Shown here in pieces: positions 25,178-33,912 of a stretch of 64,000 bases of DNA. Numbering within the stretch: the first letter of the stretch is position 1; every line of letters begins with the position of its first letter. Source of the stretch: Acidobacteriota bacterium (GTDB lineage Bacteria; Acidobacteriota; Terriglobia; Terriglobales; Acidobacteriaceae); the NCBI GenBank assembly GCA_018268915.1, contig JAFDVQ010000007.1, forward strand, positions 124,001-188,000, read 5' to 3'. A model generated the notes under the pieces. That model ran no database searches and was not told the origin of the DNA. It saw nothing but the letters and a program-made list of their open reading frames with translations. The translations under genes and the position numbers were made by a program.

Positions 25178-26191
25178 TCAGTGTCCGCCGCTGGGCCCAC
25201 CTGAAGGTCCTGCGCCCGCCGTAGACATCGGCTTCATCTGGCCGCCGCCCTTGCCGCAGTTATCAATCCCTTTTTCCATCGCCGTTCCTTCTTCGTAGTC
25301 ATTCCATGTTTCGAGCAGGATGAACGGGGGGACCTGGTCCGGAGGGAACACTTTTCGCCAGTAATTGAAGGTGTCCTGATAAGTCTGGCCGCAGCGGGCC
25401 GAAATGTGCCGGTTGAGCCCCCAGTGGGCCTTGCTGTCGTCGAACGTAGACCACGCCCCGCCCACGATCAGCTTGTCGGGGTGCTTGGTCTTCATCGTCT
25501 GATAGAAGTTGCTCAGATATTGTTCGCCCCAGTTGCTGCCGTCTGCGGTCCAGCCCTTTTCACCGGGATTCACCCATGCGTAAAAGCCGTCGAAGGCATT
25601 GGCATACTGCCCCGGCAAGTTCTCCTGAATCAGCAGGGGAGCTGGATCCCACGTGTTCACCATGGCACGCACCTTATCCCAGTTCGTGTGGCCGCTCTTC
25701 GGGAAGATGAAGATGATCGGGTGACCCTGATAGTTCAGGTAGGCGTCGTACCCCTCCGCCTTAGTTGCCAGGTAGGTGTCATGGAAGACGGTGAAGTCCG
25801 CGATCGCCACATCCGTCGCGTCCTCCTCGTGGTCGGTCTCGTCGTACATCATCGCGACCTTGAAGTGGTTCTTCCCGGCCGCCTTCTGCATTTCTGAATA
25901 AGCCTGGTTGATAAAAGGCTCGCGATCACCATACCAATCCACTACAAAGCCCGTGATTCCCATTGCCTTAGCGGACTTGATCTGACGGTCGATCACATCG
26001 GGATCTTGCGAGGAATAGCCAACAGAAATGTGCCGAGGATGCCCGAACCAGGCCTCATAAAGCGCGAGCACCTGCGGCGCATTGCCCGATGCCCGATACT
26101 TAAGTTGTAGGGGCGCATCCGCGGCCGAGCTCAGACACCCGTGCGGGAAGTAGGATAGGAGCAAGAGTACACATAATCGGTTGAGCATCAA
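25178..26191 (-). CDS. GH99-like secreted glycosidase
   Basis: The protein has 337 residues and a signal peptide with possible lipobox (LLSYFPHGC). The fold is that of GH99/GH71-like (beta/alpha)8 enzymes: VLALYEAWFGHP at the start, DVIDRQIKSAKAMGITGFVVDWYG (acidic residues at the barrel mouth), KVAMMYDETDH, HPIIFIFPKSG and the closing FILLETWNDYEEGT, which carries the usual catalytic-site acid pair. GH99-like proteins act on alpha-mannosides or remodel exopolysaccharides. Set between EPS genes, it may trim or release the polymer. The C-terminal 25 residues are Gly/Ser/Pro-rich. It runs opposite to the flanking operons. Confidence 0.8.
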   Translation of the reverse strand: MMLNRLCVLLLLSYFPHGCLSSAADAPLQLKYRASGNAPQVLALYEAWFGHPRHISVGYSSQDPDVIDRQIKSAKAMGITGFVVDWYGDREPFINQAYSEMQKAAGKNHFKVAMMYDETDHEEDATDVAIADFTVFHDTYLATKAEGYDAYLNYQGHPIIFIFPKSGHTNWDKVRAMVNTWDPAPLLIQENLPGQYANAFDGFYAWVNPGEKGWTADGSNWGEQYLSNFYQTMKTKHPDKLIVGGAWSTFDDSKAHWGLNRHISARCGQTYQDTFNYWRKVFPPDQVPPFILLETWNDYEEGTAMEKGIDNCGKGGGQMKPMSTAGAGPSGGPSGGH

Positions 26192-26373
26192 TACCTAATT
26201 AGAAGCCGCTGGAACCCCCTCGGTTGTAGCCAATTAGGCTTGCACTTAGGTCATCATCGAGCAGCTAAGAGGTTGTTTACAGCATCTGATTTAGTAACGG
26301 CCGTCTCAAGAGTTTACCCCACATCAGCTGGAGACCGAGACGGCTCCACATCCAATCGAATTCTGGAGTTTAG

Positions 26374-28332
26374 GTGGCCACTTCCTCAGTGCCAAGTAGA
26401 AAGACCCTGCAGGCACGGATTGTCTCAGGCAGCATTGTCCTGTTATCGGGCTCGGGCCTGAACACTGCCATCAATCTTGCGTACAACATTGCGGTCGCCC
26501 GCTATCTGGGACCAAAGGGCTTCGGACACGCAACTGTCATCTACACGATCCTCGTCCTCCTGTCGGCAGTTACGCTGGCATTCCAACTCATCGCCACCAA
26601 GATCGTCGCTCAGCAGCCCACAGCCGAGGCGAAGTCGGCTGTCTATCGCCTATTCCATCGCGCTTCCTGGATTTGCGGAATTGTAGTTGCTCTCGGCCTC
26701 GTCGCTTTCCAGAACGGAATTTCTAACTACCTTAACCTTCCTGCTGCGAGCCTTGTCGGCATCATCGCCATCGGCGCAGCGTTTTACGTGCCACTCGGCG
26801 CGCGACGCGGTTACGTTCAAGGCTCGTGTGGATTCCGCAATCTCGCTGCAAACCTCGTTACTGAGCAGCTTGTCCGCCTGGTGGGCTCGCTGGCATTGAT
26901 CTCGATGGGATGGGGACTCAAGGGCGTCATCGCAGCAAACTCCGCTGCCATCGCCATCGCGTACGTCACGGTGCGGGTCAAGCTGACTGGCCGCGGAACG
27001 CTCCCAATCCGCTATTCGCATGCAGCGCATGAGACCTTCCAGGCCGCGGTCTTCTTCGCGGGACAAATGATCATCAACAACGGCGGAATCGTTCTGGTGA
27101 ATCACTTCTTCCTCGCGCGCGAAGCGGGTTATTACGCAGCGGTTGCGATGGTCGGCCGCGTGATCTTCTCGTTCTCGCAGGCTGTTGTGAACTCCACCTT
27201 CCCGCTGGTTGCCGGTACAAGCAACGAAGAGCGAAGGGATTTGCGAGTCATCGCGACTGCATTGGCTCTCGTGGTGGGCGTCGGTGCGGCCATTTCACTT
27301 GCGCTCTGCATCGCACCGGCCGAACTCTGGACCCACTTGTTCGGCCCCGATTTCTCGATCGCAGGCAAATACAACTTGCCTTACCTCCTCGCCCTTTACG
27401 CTCTTGCGACCGTGATCTATTCACTGGCTGGAGTCATCATCACCTTCGAGATGTCGTACAAGATTGCAAACACCAGCTGGGTTCAGCTGGCGTTCAGCGG
27501 CATCCTCCTCGCCGCGTTCTGCTTCTTCCACTCCTCGCTTCGCGAAGTTGTGCTCGTGCAATTGGTGCTGATGGTCCTCCTGTTCATCTTCGTGGCGGTG
27601 CCGTTCCTCATCAACTCGCTCACTGATCCCAAGGACATTCTGGAGCCCGGCTCGACTCGCCCGGTGCGCCTGATCCGTCGAATCTCGGAAGACGCAGCTA
27701 TCGCCGAGTTCCTGAAGAGCGACTTCCATGTTCCGGCCTTTCGCGAGTACCAGAAAACACTCAGCGAGATCGTGCTGAATCCGGATTTTGAGGATGCTGA
27801 AGAGAATGCGAAGCGTCGTGCTCTTTTCTTCATCCGTCATTCTTACCTCTGGCGCGAAATCCCGGAAGACACCGAGTGGTATGAAGCGGAGATCAAGTAC
27901 GAGGATCTCGCGAGCGTTCGCATGTTTCCGCGCGCGCAATGGCGCAAGGTCGCAAATGGACGTTTCTCCTGCATTCACATTGCAGAGGGAATGACAAAAA
28001 ACGCGGATGTGCTCGACTCCGCATTTGTATCCAAGATCCACGCCATCAGCCGGCTATTTGATACGGAAGACACCGGGCTTAATTCTGTGATCCTGATCGG
28101 GACAAGCGAATCGGAACCGCTTACCGTCGTCGATGGCAATCATCGCCTGACAGGCGCCCTGATGCATTCTCCCGAAGCTGTCGGCAAATTGCGATTCATC
28201 TGCGGACTCTCGCCGCGCATGACGGAGTGCTGCTGGTACAGGACGAATCTCATCACGCTCTTCCGTTATGCCAAGAACGTGCTAACGCATTCAACCAGGA
28301 ATCCGGCCGCAGAACTCGCGCGGATGCTTTGA
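26374..28332 (+). CDS. Lipid-linked polysaccharide flippase fused to a ParB-like DGNHR domain
   Basis: The protein has 652 residues in one unbroken frame from GTG 26374. Residues 12-425 form a Wzx/MurJ-like flippase with about 12 helices (GSGLNTAINLAYNIAVARYLGPKGFG is the usual first block). After LINSLTDPKDILEPGS comes a soluble cytoplasmic part of about 220 residues: helical (ISEDAAIAEFLKSDFHVPAFREYQ), then LASVRMFPRAQWRKV, and VVDGNHRLTGAL with Asp587-Gly-Asn-His590-Arg591, the ParB/Srx-fold substrate loop. The end (RMTECCWYRTNLITLFRYAKNV) has a Cys pair. The flippase half would move undecaprenyl-linked glycans; the tail's role is unknown, perhaps nucleotide sensing. Confidence 0.8.
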   Translation: MATSSVPSRKTLQARIVSGSIVLLSGSGLNTAINLAYNIAVARYLGPKGFGHATVIYTILVLLSAVTLAFQLIATKIVAQQPTAEAKSAVYRLFHRASWICGIVVALGLVAFQNGISNYLNLPAASLVGIIAIGAAFYVPLGARRGYVQGSCGFRNLAANLVTEQLVRLVGSLALISMGWGLKGVIAANSAAIAIAYVTVRVKLTGRGTLPIRYSHAAHETFQAAVFFAGQMIINNGGIVLVNHFFLAREAGYYAAVAMVGRVIFSFSQAVVNSTFPLVAGTSNEERRDLRVIATALALVVGVGAAISLALCIAPAELWTHLFGPDFSIAGKYNLPYLLALYALATVIYSLAGVIITFEMSYKIANTSWVQLAFSGILLAAFCFFHSSLREVVLVQLVLMVLLFIFVAVPFLINSLTDPKDILEPGSTRPVRLIRRISEDAAIAEFLKSDFHVPAFREYQKTLSEIVLNPDFEDAEENAKRRALFFIRHSYLWREIPEDTEWYEAEIKYEDLASVRMFPRAQWRKVANGRFSCIHIAEGMTKNADVLDSAFVSKIHAISRLFDTEDTGLNSVILIGTSESEPLTVVDGNHRLTGALMHSPEAVGKLRFICGLSPRMTECCWYRTNLITLFRYAKNVLTHSTRNPAAELARML

Positions 28333-28403
28333 GTTTTTGATCCAGAGGTCGATTGTTTCAACTTGCTTTGCAGCTCTCTAAATCAGTTTCAAAAGGAACA
28401 GGG

Positions 28404-28802
28404 ATGAGAACAAAAATCAGATCAGTCGCAGTCAGGAAATTACCTGAGCGAATTTCCGGAGCGCAGCGTCAAGAGCTCTACAAGGCCCTTGAGGGCTGCA
28501 TCGTCGTGGATCGGCCAGCGGTGGTTCTCGATTGCTCTGAAGTGCGTGAACTGGACCGATCCGCGATTCACCTCCTACTCTGTTGCCTAGAAGAAGCCAT
28601 GAAACGGAACGGCGATGTTCGCCTTGCCTGCCTCAGCCTCGAAGTGAAGGCAGCATTGAAGGCTGCCGAAGTCAGCACTCTGTTTCATTCGTTCGCGGAC
28701 ATCAGCGATGCGGTCGAAAGCTTTCATAAGCCGCAGCTTGACTTCATCCAACTCCAGAACCCGGTGCTCGGCGACGAAAAATCGGAAATGAACGCGGCAT
28801 GA
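28404..28802 (+). CDS. STAS-domain protein
   Basis: The protein has 132 residues from the ATG at 28404, with AGGAACAGGG upstream. The anti-sigma-antagonist fold is seen in KALEGCIVVDRPAVVLDCSEVRELDRSAIHLLLCCLEEAMKRNGDVRLACLS: strand, helix, strand, then the Asp-Arg-Ser segment where SpoIIAA-like proteins carry the phosphorylated Ser. STAS proteins act in partner-switching control of sigma factors or transporters. No kinase or phosphatase partner is adjacent. It overlaps the next gene as ATGA and lies 72 bp after the flippase gene, so it belongs to the polysaccharide operon and might control it. Confidence 0.8.
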   Translation: MRTKIRSVAVRKLPERISGAQRQELYKALEGCIVVDRPAVVLDCSEVRELDRSAIHLLLCCLEEAMKRNGDVRLACLSLEVKAALKAAEVSTLFHSFADISDAVESFHKPQLDFIQLQNPVLGDEKSEMNAA

Positions 28803-29323
28803 AAGTGAGGAGTGAGATGTTGAAATATGGCAGCTTCCGGCGGAACAGCAGTTTCGTTTGCGCCGGACTCAAGGGCCCGCTCGTTATGGCTCTGTGTGCA
28901 ATGCTGCTCATACAGCCGACTCTCGGAACCGCCCAGGAGCCTGCGAAGAATCCGCAAGCCGCCCCCTCGCTGGTCAGCACGGCGGAGTTCAGCAGTTCGC
29001 AGCCTGCTGAAGAGCTTCCTTCCGCTCCGGTGCCGCAGGCGCAGCCCCCTGCGCCGCCGCAGCAGCAAAATCAGCCGGTGCCGCAAGACCAGGCATCGCC
29101 ACAGCAAAGTCAACCCGCGCAGCAGCCTCCCGTTGGCACGGCCGCTGCACCGTATGAAAAGCCTACCGGTGTGCCGGGATCGCGCCCCGCCGGCGCGGCA
29201 ATCGCTCCGGCTAAGCAGCGTCGAGTCCGCGCGATTGTGATCAGCCTCGGGCTCATCATTGCTGGAGGAGCCGCAATAGGCGCAATTGCCGGCATGTCGA
29301 AGGCGAGCCACAGCACACCTTGA
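28799..29323 (+). CDS. Pro/Gln-rich membrane-associated protein of unknown function
   Basis: The protein has 174 residues. The start ATG overlaps the STAS stop as ATGA. It has an N-terminal signal or anchor (PLVMALCAMLLIQPTLGTAQE), then 100 residues dominated by Pro, Gln and Ala (PPAPPQQQNQPVPQDQASPQQ), and a C-terminal membrane helix (AIVISLGLIIAGGAAIGAIAG). With a helix at each end it may span or tether envelope layers. No family is recognised. Its translational coupling to the STAS gene suggests the two work together. Confidence 0.65.
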   Translation: MKVRSEMLKYGSFRRNSSFVCAGLKGPLVMALCAMLLIQPTLGTAQEPAKNPQAAPSLVSTAEFSSSQPAEELPSAPVPQAQPPAPPQQQNQPVPQDQASPQQSQPAQQPPVGTAAAPYEKPTGVPGSRPAGAAIAPAKQRRVRAIVISLGLIIAGGAAIGAIAGMSKASHSTP

Positions 29324-29348
29324 TCTTTCTGAGGCCATAAAACAAAAA

Positions 29349-30080
29349 ATGAATACGGCAGCAAAGGTTAGAACCGTTAGCTTCTCAGGCGTGGACGGCG
29401 CTGGTAAAACTACTCAAATCGATAACCTGTGCGCATTCCTTACGCAGCAAGGGATTCGCTACCGGGTGTTTCGCTTCTGGGACGATATTGCGCAACTCAA
29501 AGACGTCCGTGAGGGCACCGGCCATCGAGTGTTCAAAGGCGAGAAGGGAATCGGCTCGCCAGAAAAACCAATCAACCGACGCGACAAGAATGTGCAGGGT
29601 TTTCCCATGACCTGCATTCGGATGTTTCTATATTTCGCGGATGCCCTCTCCACGCGCAGGGTATTCAAGCGCGCCGTGGCGGGCGATGTGGAATTCGTTA
29701 TCTTCGATCGCTACACCTACGATGAACTCGCGAACATGAAATTGGACAACTTATTTGTCAGAATCTATGTCCGGTTCATCATGGCTCTGGTTCCCCGGCC
29801 CGACATCAGCTACCTCCTCGATGCTGATCCCGAAGCTGCGCGCGCGCGAAAACCGGAGTATCCCGTCGACTTCATTCGCCAAAATCGGAAAGCCTATTTT
29901 GATATCAACCGCGTGGTGGGTGGCTTGACGGTGATAGCTCCGATGGCGATCGAAGATGCAAAGAGAGCAGTCGTGAGCCACGCCGCTGCCATTCTTCCTG
30001 CAACATCCGCGCCAGGGCTCGATCGGAATGTTGAATACGGTCGGACGGGTTCTACGAACACCGATCCAGCTCTCTCTTGA
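29349..30080 (+). CDS. Thymidylate kinase-like P-loop protein
   Basis: The protein has 243 residues from the ATG at 29349. The Walker A motif is GVDGAGKTT (residues 14-22), and the DRYTYDELAN segment matches the DRY/H motif of thymidylate kinases; the LID-like Arg cluster lies at EAARARKPEY. It is about 30 residues longer than the usual dTMP kinase (about 210) and lacks the canonical neighbours of tmk (holB). Because it sits in a polysaccharide locus behind the flippase and STAS genes, it may phosphorylate another substrate. An essential housekeeping tmk is likely elsewhere. A strong terminator follows. Confidence 0.75.
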   Translation: MNTAAKVRTVSFSGVDGAGKTTQIDNLCAFLTQQGIRYRVFRFWDDIAQLKDVREGTGHRVFKGEKGIGSPEKPINRRDKNVQGFPMTCIRMFLYFADALSTRRVFKRAVAGDVEFVIFDRYTYDELANMKLDNLFVRIYVRFIMALVPRPDISYLLDADPEAARARKPEYPVDFIRQNRKAYFDINRVVGGLTVIAPMAIEDAKRAVVSHAAAILPATSAPGLDRNVEYGRTGSTNTDPALS

Positions 30081-30103
30081 TCGGCCAGTTCGCCCATACA
30101 GTC

Positions 30104-30147
30104 AATGAGCTCGCCGGAGTTGATCCGGCGGGCTCATTTTCTTTTTG
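30104..30147 (+). terminator. Rho-independent terminator after the kinase-like gene
   Basis: A 12- to 15-bp stem (GAGCTCGCCGGA / TCCGGCGGGCTC, 30107-30118 and 30124-30135, one G-T pair) with a five-base loop is followed by ATTTTCTTTTT. It closes the 26374-30080 operon. Confidence 0.92.
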
Positions 30148-30161
30148 CCTAGTCGACTGAA

Positions 30162-31175
30162 TCACCATCTATGAATTGTCAGGTTGTCCATGATCAATTC
30201 AGCTGATCCGCTTCCGCTCGTCGCGCCGTCGAGCTGAACGTTCACCAGCAGCGTTGGCCTCCACCCCAGCATGAATGCGCCGAGGACGGTCTTGTTGATC
30301 GGATGCGACACGCCGTCCACCGCTGCGGATTTGTAAGTGATCCATCCTGTGTCATTTCGCGAACAGGTGAGTTGGATGTGGTGCCATTGATTTTTGCCCC
30401 AGCTCTGAACGTTGCAGGGCGCTGACGTGTGAGCCCAGGCGTTCCAGGGCTTTGTGGTCGTTCCCTTGTTGATGGATACGTCCCATGTGCCCGTCCAGCC
30501 ATCGCATTGCATCCCGTAGAGGACTGTCTGCCCGCCGGAAATCACCTGGTTCATGTCCAACTCCAGATTCTTCAATCCGGTGTCGCCAGCCGGGAGATAG
30601 ACCCAGGTATCCAGGATGAAGTTCGTTGCTCCCTCATCATCTCCAAACGAAATGCTGTAACGATGGCCGCCAAAGTACTTGTATGTCATCGCGAATTTTC
30701 TTGCAGTGCCGGTTCTCGATGGCGAACTCGTCACAGCGGACCAGCCGCTTGAAGTTCCTGGTGTTCCTCCATCGTGGACCGAGTACCAACCGCCAAAGGT
30801 CTGGATGCTGCTGACGCTTGAAGCATCCGTAGGAACCACGGATGACGTTCCCACGATGATTGCGACGTCAGTAACGCAATGCGCTCCATCAACTCCCCAT
30901 GCCTTGACGTGCAGGGTATGGCCTCCTGCTGGGGCCCAGACTGAGGTTGTGATTGCCGGAGTCTTGAAGATGGTGTCGTTCGAACTGTTGTCGAGCGAGT
31001 AGCCCGTTGCTGTGACTTGTTGCCCGGAACAGAGAGAGGTGTAAGCCGACAGGCTGAATGGCGACTTCACGGTACTGCCGTTCGCCGGAGCGTTGATGAC
31101 GACGCTTGCGGATGATGGAATTATTGCCGAGAAAAACAGGAGAATAGCGATACAAATGCTCTGCGGGGTTTTCAT
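30162..31175 (-). CDS. Secreted LamG-like (concanavalin-fold) protein with Ig-like domain
   Basis: The protein has 337 residues from the ATG at 31175 with AAGGAACTG upstream; the frame is open upstream to 31277. A signal peptide ends at SSAS. An Ig-like unit (VVINAPANGSTVKSPFSLSAY, ATGYSLDNSSND, GHTLHVKAWGVDG) is followed by a beta-sandwich of the LamG/concanavalin type, recognisable by AWAHTSAPCNVQSWGKNQWHHIQLTCSR-like strands and the WITYKSAAVDG pattern. Such proteins bind carbohydrate or are polysaccharide lyase-like without catalytic residues. It points away from the kinase-like gene and ends the EPS region. Confidence 0.75.
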   Translation of the reverse strand: MKTPQSICIAILLFFSAIIPSSASVVINAPANGSTVKSPFSLSAYTSLCSGQQVTATGYSLDNSSNDTIFKTPAITTSVWAPAGGHTLHVKAWGVDGAHCVTDVAIIVGTSSVVPTDASSVSSIQTFGGWYSVHDGGTPGTSSGWSAVTSSPSRTGTARKFAMTYKYFGGHRYSISFGDDEGATNFILDTWVYLPAGDTGLKNLELDMNQVISGGQTVLYGMQCDGWTGTWDVSINKGTTTKPWNAWAHTSAPCNVQSWGKNQWHHIQLTCSRNDTGWITYKSAAVDGVSHPINKTVLGAFMLGWRPTLLVNVQLDGATSGSGSAELIMDNLTIHRW

Positions 31176-31860
31176 CAGTTCCTTCTCGTCGAATGAAAAT
31201 GGTCGGTGGGGTTTGAGTTGGCAGATCCTCGATTCGATCGGGGGTCTGGGTTTGCGTTGCTCGCGATTTTGCTTCAAGAGTTTCGTTTCATTCGCCTCAG
31301 CGGGTGCTGCGTACCAGCTTTCTAAGTGCGAGTTCCATTGCGCTGAAAGAAATGCGCAGCTCTCCCACGCGGATTGCGACTCAAATCCGCTTGCGCCTTC
31401 TCACAAGGAGCGTTGTAACTGAATTGTGTAGGGCTGTTCTGAGACACAGGGCGGGGAACCGCCTGAGAGTACTACCCAGCAACCTCTGGTTCAACGTTGC
31501 GGAAGAGCCGGATCTTCCGTCTCTGCCACATCACGGCCAAGCTCCTCGTGCTGGAGCCCATCCTGAGTTTCGAAGCGATTCACTTCCTTCAAAAATCGGG
31601 CCCGTGAGGCAACCAATCTCTTAAAGCTTTCCAGAAATATTTCATGTTTGATACAGCCCGACAACCCTGTTTCAGCACTAATTCTCCAACCGGGATTGTG
31701 ACTCGGTGTCAGCCGTGAACTTACTACGCGATTCCAGTAATATTTACCCGGAAACCCCTTGTCCTCAGAGGTTTGTAGACTGTCTTGGTTCACAATCTGG
31801 GATCGGCTTTGTAAAACGGCGCGATCGTAAAAAGGCCAACTGTGAATCTTCCGTCACGGG
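31176..31860. other. Long intergenic stretch, no supported gene
   Basis: About 680 bases before the next gene. Two overlapping frames (31304-31624 plus, 31491-31793 minus) have neither ribosome site nor recognisable domain. The minus frame has a fairly natural protein-like composition, so a decayed small gene is possible but unproven. Confidence 0.5.
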
Positions 31861-31900
31861 CCGGGCGCGCTCATGACTTCCCGGGCGCACTGTCATGAAC
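31861..31900. repeat. Tandem 20-bp direct repeat upstream of an exported-protein gene
   Basis: Two adjacent units of 20 bases, each beginning CCGGGCGC and containing TCATGA, end about 55 bases before the ATG at 31955. The spacing of two helical turns fits cooperative binding of a regulator. Confidence 0.45.
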
Positions 31901-31954
31901 TAGCATCCTATTCAGTAGCGGATCTATTCTTCTGCGGCCGCTGGACGACTAAAC

Positions 31955-33013
31955 ATGTTCGAAAAAAGGGAATTCTTGCATCGCGCTTTTTTCCTGTCTA
32001 CGTGTGTGGCCCTTGCCGGTTCCACATTGTGCGCCTACGGCGCGACCTGCACGACTCAGTCTCAGATGAGCCCTGCGCAAAGGTCCACGTTCACTGGAGA
32101 GGCTCACACTTTCGGAGCCATCGTTCAAAGCGGCGACACGCAGGCTTTGCGCGCCAAGCTGCTGCCCGCTATCGCCTCCGACTTTGACGGCATTGCTTCA
32201 ACGGTGACGAGCCTCAAGCCTCTCGTCCAGACGGCCACGATGACGGTCGACTCGGTGTATCTGCTTGACGCCTCGAAGGACGCTCCGGGCGCGGAGCGAA
32301 CACAGTTCTTCTGCGGCTCTCCAATCGTCGTCCTCACGTTCAACGGAATCCCTCCGGGCACATACGCGCTCGTCATCCTGCACGCGACCGGTGTGAAAGA
32401 GCCGCAGCAGATATCGCTCATTCTCGCCAGCGCTCCGGGCAATCAATGGCAGCTTGCAGGCTTCTATGCGAAGCCGATGATCCACGCCGATCACGACGGG
32501 CTGTGGTATTGGGTAGAAGCGCGCAAGTACGAGCAATCGAAGGACAACTGGACTGCCTGGCTTTACTACCACATCGCCGAAGGGCTGCTGAGCCCAGTCG
32601 ATTTCATCTCAAGCCCAAACCTGCAGAAGCTGCAGCAGGAGTCTCAGCAGGCGCACCCAAAGGACTTTCCGGCCGATAAGACTCAGGTAAGCCTGAACGC
32701 GCAGGGATCTACGTACAGCCTGAGCGCGATCGACACCACCACACAGTTTGGCGGACTCGATCTGGATGTCCACTACATTCCCAATCCCACGCAGGCCGCC
32801 CAGCTCAGAACACCGACTGAAGCGCGCAAGCAGGTCACGGACGTGATGACGGCATTGCTCGCGCAGCACCCCGGTTTGCGACAGGCTTTCCACGGAATGT
32901 GGGTTCACGCTGATCAGGGTGATTCAAGCCTGTTTGCGCTGGAATTGCCAATGGAGCAGATCACGCCGGGAGCGCAGCCACAGGCATCGAACAACCCGCC
33001 TGCACCCCGATAG
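31955..33013 (+). CDS. Exported protein of unknown function
   Basis: The protein has 352 residues with a signal peptide ending at CAYGATC. After the cleavage site a helical segment (SDFDGIASTVTSLKPLVQTATM) leads into a beta-rich centre (PIVVLTFNGIPPGTYALVILHATG, NQWQLAGFYAKPMIHADHDGLWYWVEARKY) and a TPR-like helical pair (DNWTAWLYYHIAEGLLSPVDF). The end is Pro/Ala-rich. I recall proteins of this shape in acidobacterial genomes but no defined family. It stands alone, convergent with the phosphoesterase gene at 33025. Confidence 0.7.
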   Translation: MFEKREFLHRAFFLSTCVALAGSTLCAYGATCTTQSQMSPAQRSTFTGEAHTFGAIVQSGDTQALRAKLLPAIASDFDGIASTVTSLKPLVQTATMTVDSVYLLDASKDAPGAERTQFFCGSPIVVLTFNGIPPGTYALVILHATGVKEPQQISLILASAPGNQWQLAGFYAKPMIHADHDGLWYWVEARKYEQSKDNWTAWLYYHIAEGLLSPVDFISSPNLQKLQQESQQAHPKDFPADKTQVSLNAQGSTYSLSAIDTTTQFGGLDLDVHYIPNPTQAAQLRTPTEARKQVTDVMTALLAQHPGLRQAFHGMWVHADQGDSSLFALELPMEQITPGAQPQASNNPPAPR

Positions 33014-33024
33014 AGTTCCGCGCT

Positions 33025-33912
33025 TTAAGCTGTGCGCAGTGTGAAGATCGTAATTTCCGGGCGGCAGTCGAATCGGAACGGCACTCCGACGCTGCCGATG
33101 CCGCGGTTCACGTACAACTGCATCGAGCCGACCTGGAACATCCCTTCAACATAATTGCGGCCGCCGGGCGGCAGATGAAGTGGGCCCACGAACGGCAGCC
33201 GTATCTGCCCGCCATGCGTGTGGCCGCTCAGCACAAACGATACTGCCCGCCCTGCCGGGTGATCCCGAAGCTCATCCACGAAATCCGGCGCGTGGCACAT
33301 CAGGATGATTGGTTCGCCGGCCTTATTTCGTATCGACGAAGGAATCGCTTTGTCGGGGTCAGGTCTTCCGCACACGGGATCATCCAGTCCCGCAAGCCAC
33401 AGTCTGGAGCCGCCTCGCTCCAGGGGAAGGTACGCATTCTTGAGTACGGTTATTCCGTTCGAAGTGAGCGCATCGCCCACATGTTCCTCGCCTGCCCACA
33501 CATCATGATTCCCGAAGATTGCATAGCGCTCGGCGCACTCGATCTTGCTCAACATGCTTCCACATTGCCAGGTGGCTTTGGCCGTCAGATGACGCGGCAG
33601 CACCTCGGCACTGACATAGTCTCCGGTAAGCAACACCATGTCTGGCTTGGCGCGGTTGATCTGGTCAATTGCATCGCGCAGCAGGAAGGGCTCAGTGAAC
33701 TCATCAAGATGGATGTCACTTAGCTGCGCTACCCGCATCCCGTCGAAGGCTGCCGGAAGGCCACTGATTGCAACATCGGTGTGAACGATCTCAAGCCAGT
33801 GGCGTTCGAAAACGCCTGCGTAGAGTGCCAGGCCGCCAGCGCCGAACATCGCTCCTCGAAGAAAAGAGCGCCTTGAGACCTGCTGCCCTACAGCAGTAAT
33901 GGTTGATTCCAT
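33025..33912 (-). CDS. Tat-exported metallophosphoesterase
   Basis: The protein has 295 residues. The N-terminus carries a twin-arginine signal (SRRSFLRGAMFGAGGLALYAG). The calcineurin-type dinuclear metal motifs are complete: LSDIHLD (Asp, His), LTGDYVS, IFGNHDVW (Asn, His), LMCHAPDF and SGHTHGGQ. The family includes YkuE/LpxH-like enzymes that hydrolyse phosphodiester or pyrophosphate bonds. The Tat signal puts the enzyme in the periplasm or on the membrane, so a lipid or envelope substrate is likely. It is divergent from the adenosine deaminase gene. Confidence 0.92.
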   Translation of the reverse strand: MESTITAVGQQVSRRSFLRGAMFGAGGLALYAGVFERHWLEIVHTDVAISGLPAAFDGMRVAQLSDIHLDEFTEPFLLRDAIDQINRAKPDMVLLTGDYVSAEVLPRHLTAKATWQCGSMLSKIECAERYAIFGNHDVWAGEEHVGDALTSNGITVLKNAYLPLERGGSRLWLAGLDDPVCGRPDPDKAIPSSIRNKAGEPIILMCHAPDFVDELRDHPAGRAVSFVLSGHTHGGQIRLPFVGPLHLPPGGRNYVEGMFQVGSMQLYVNRGIGSVGVPFRFDCRPEITIFTLRTA

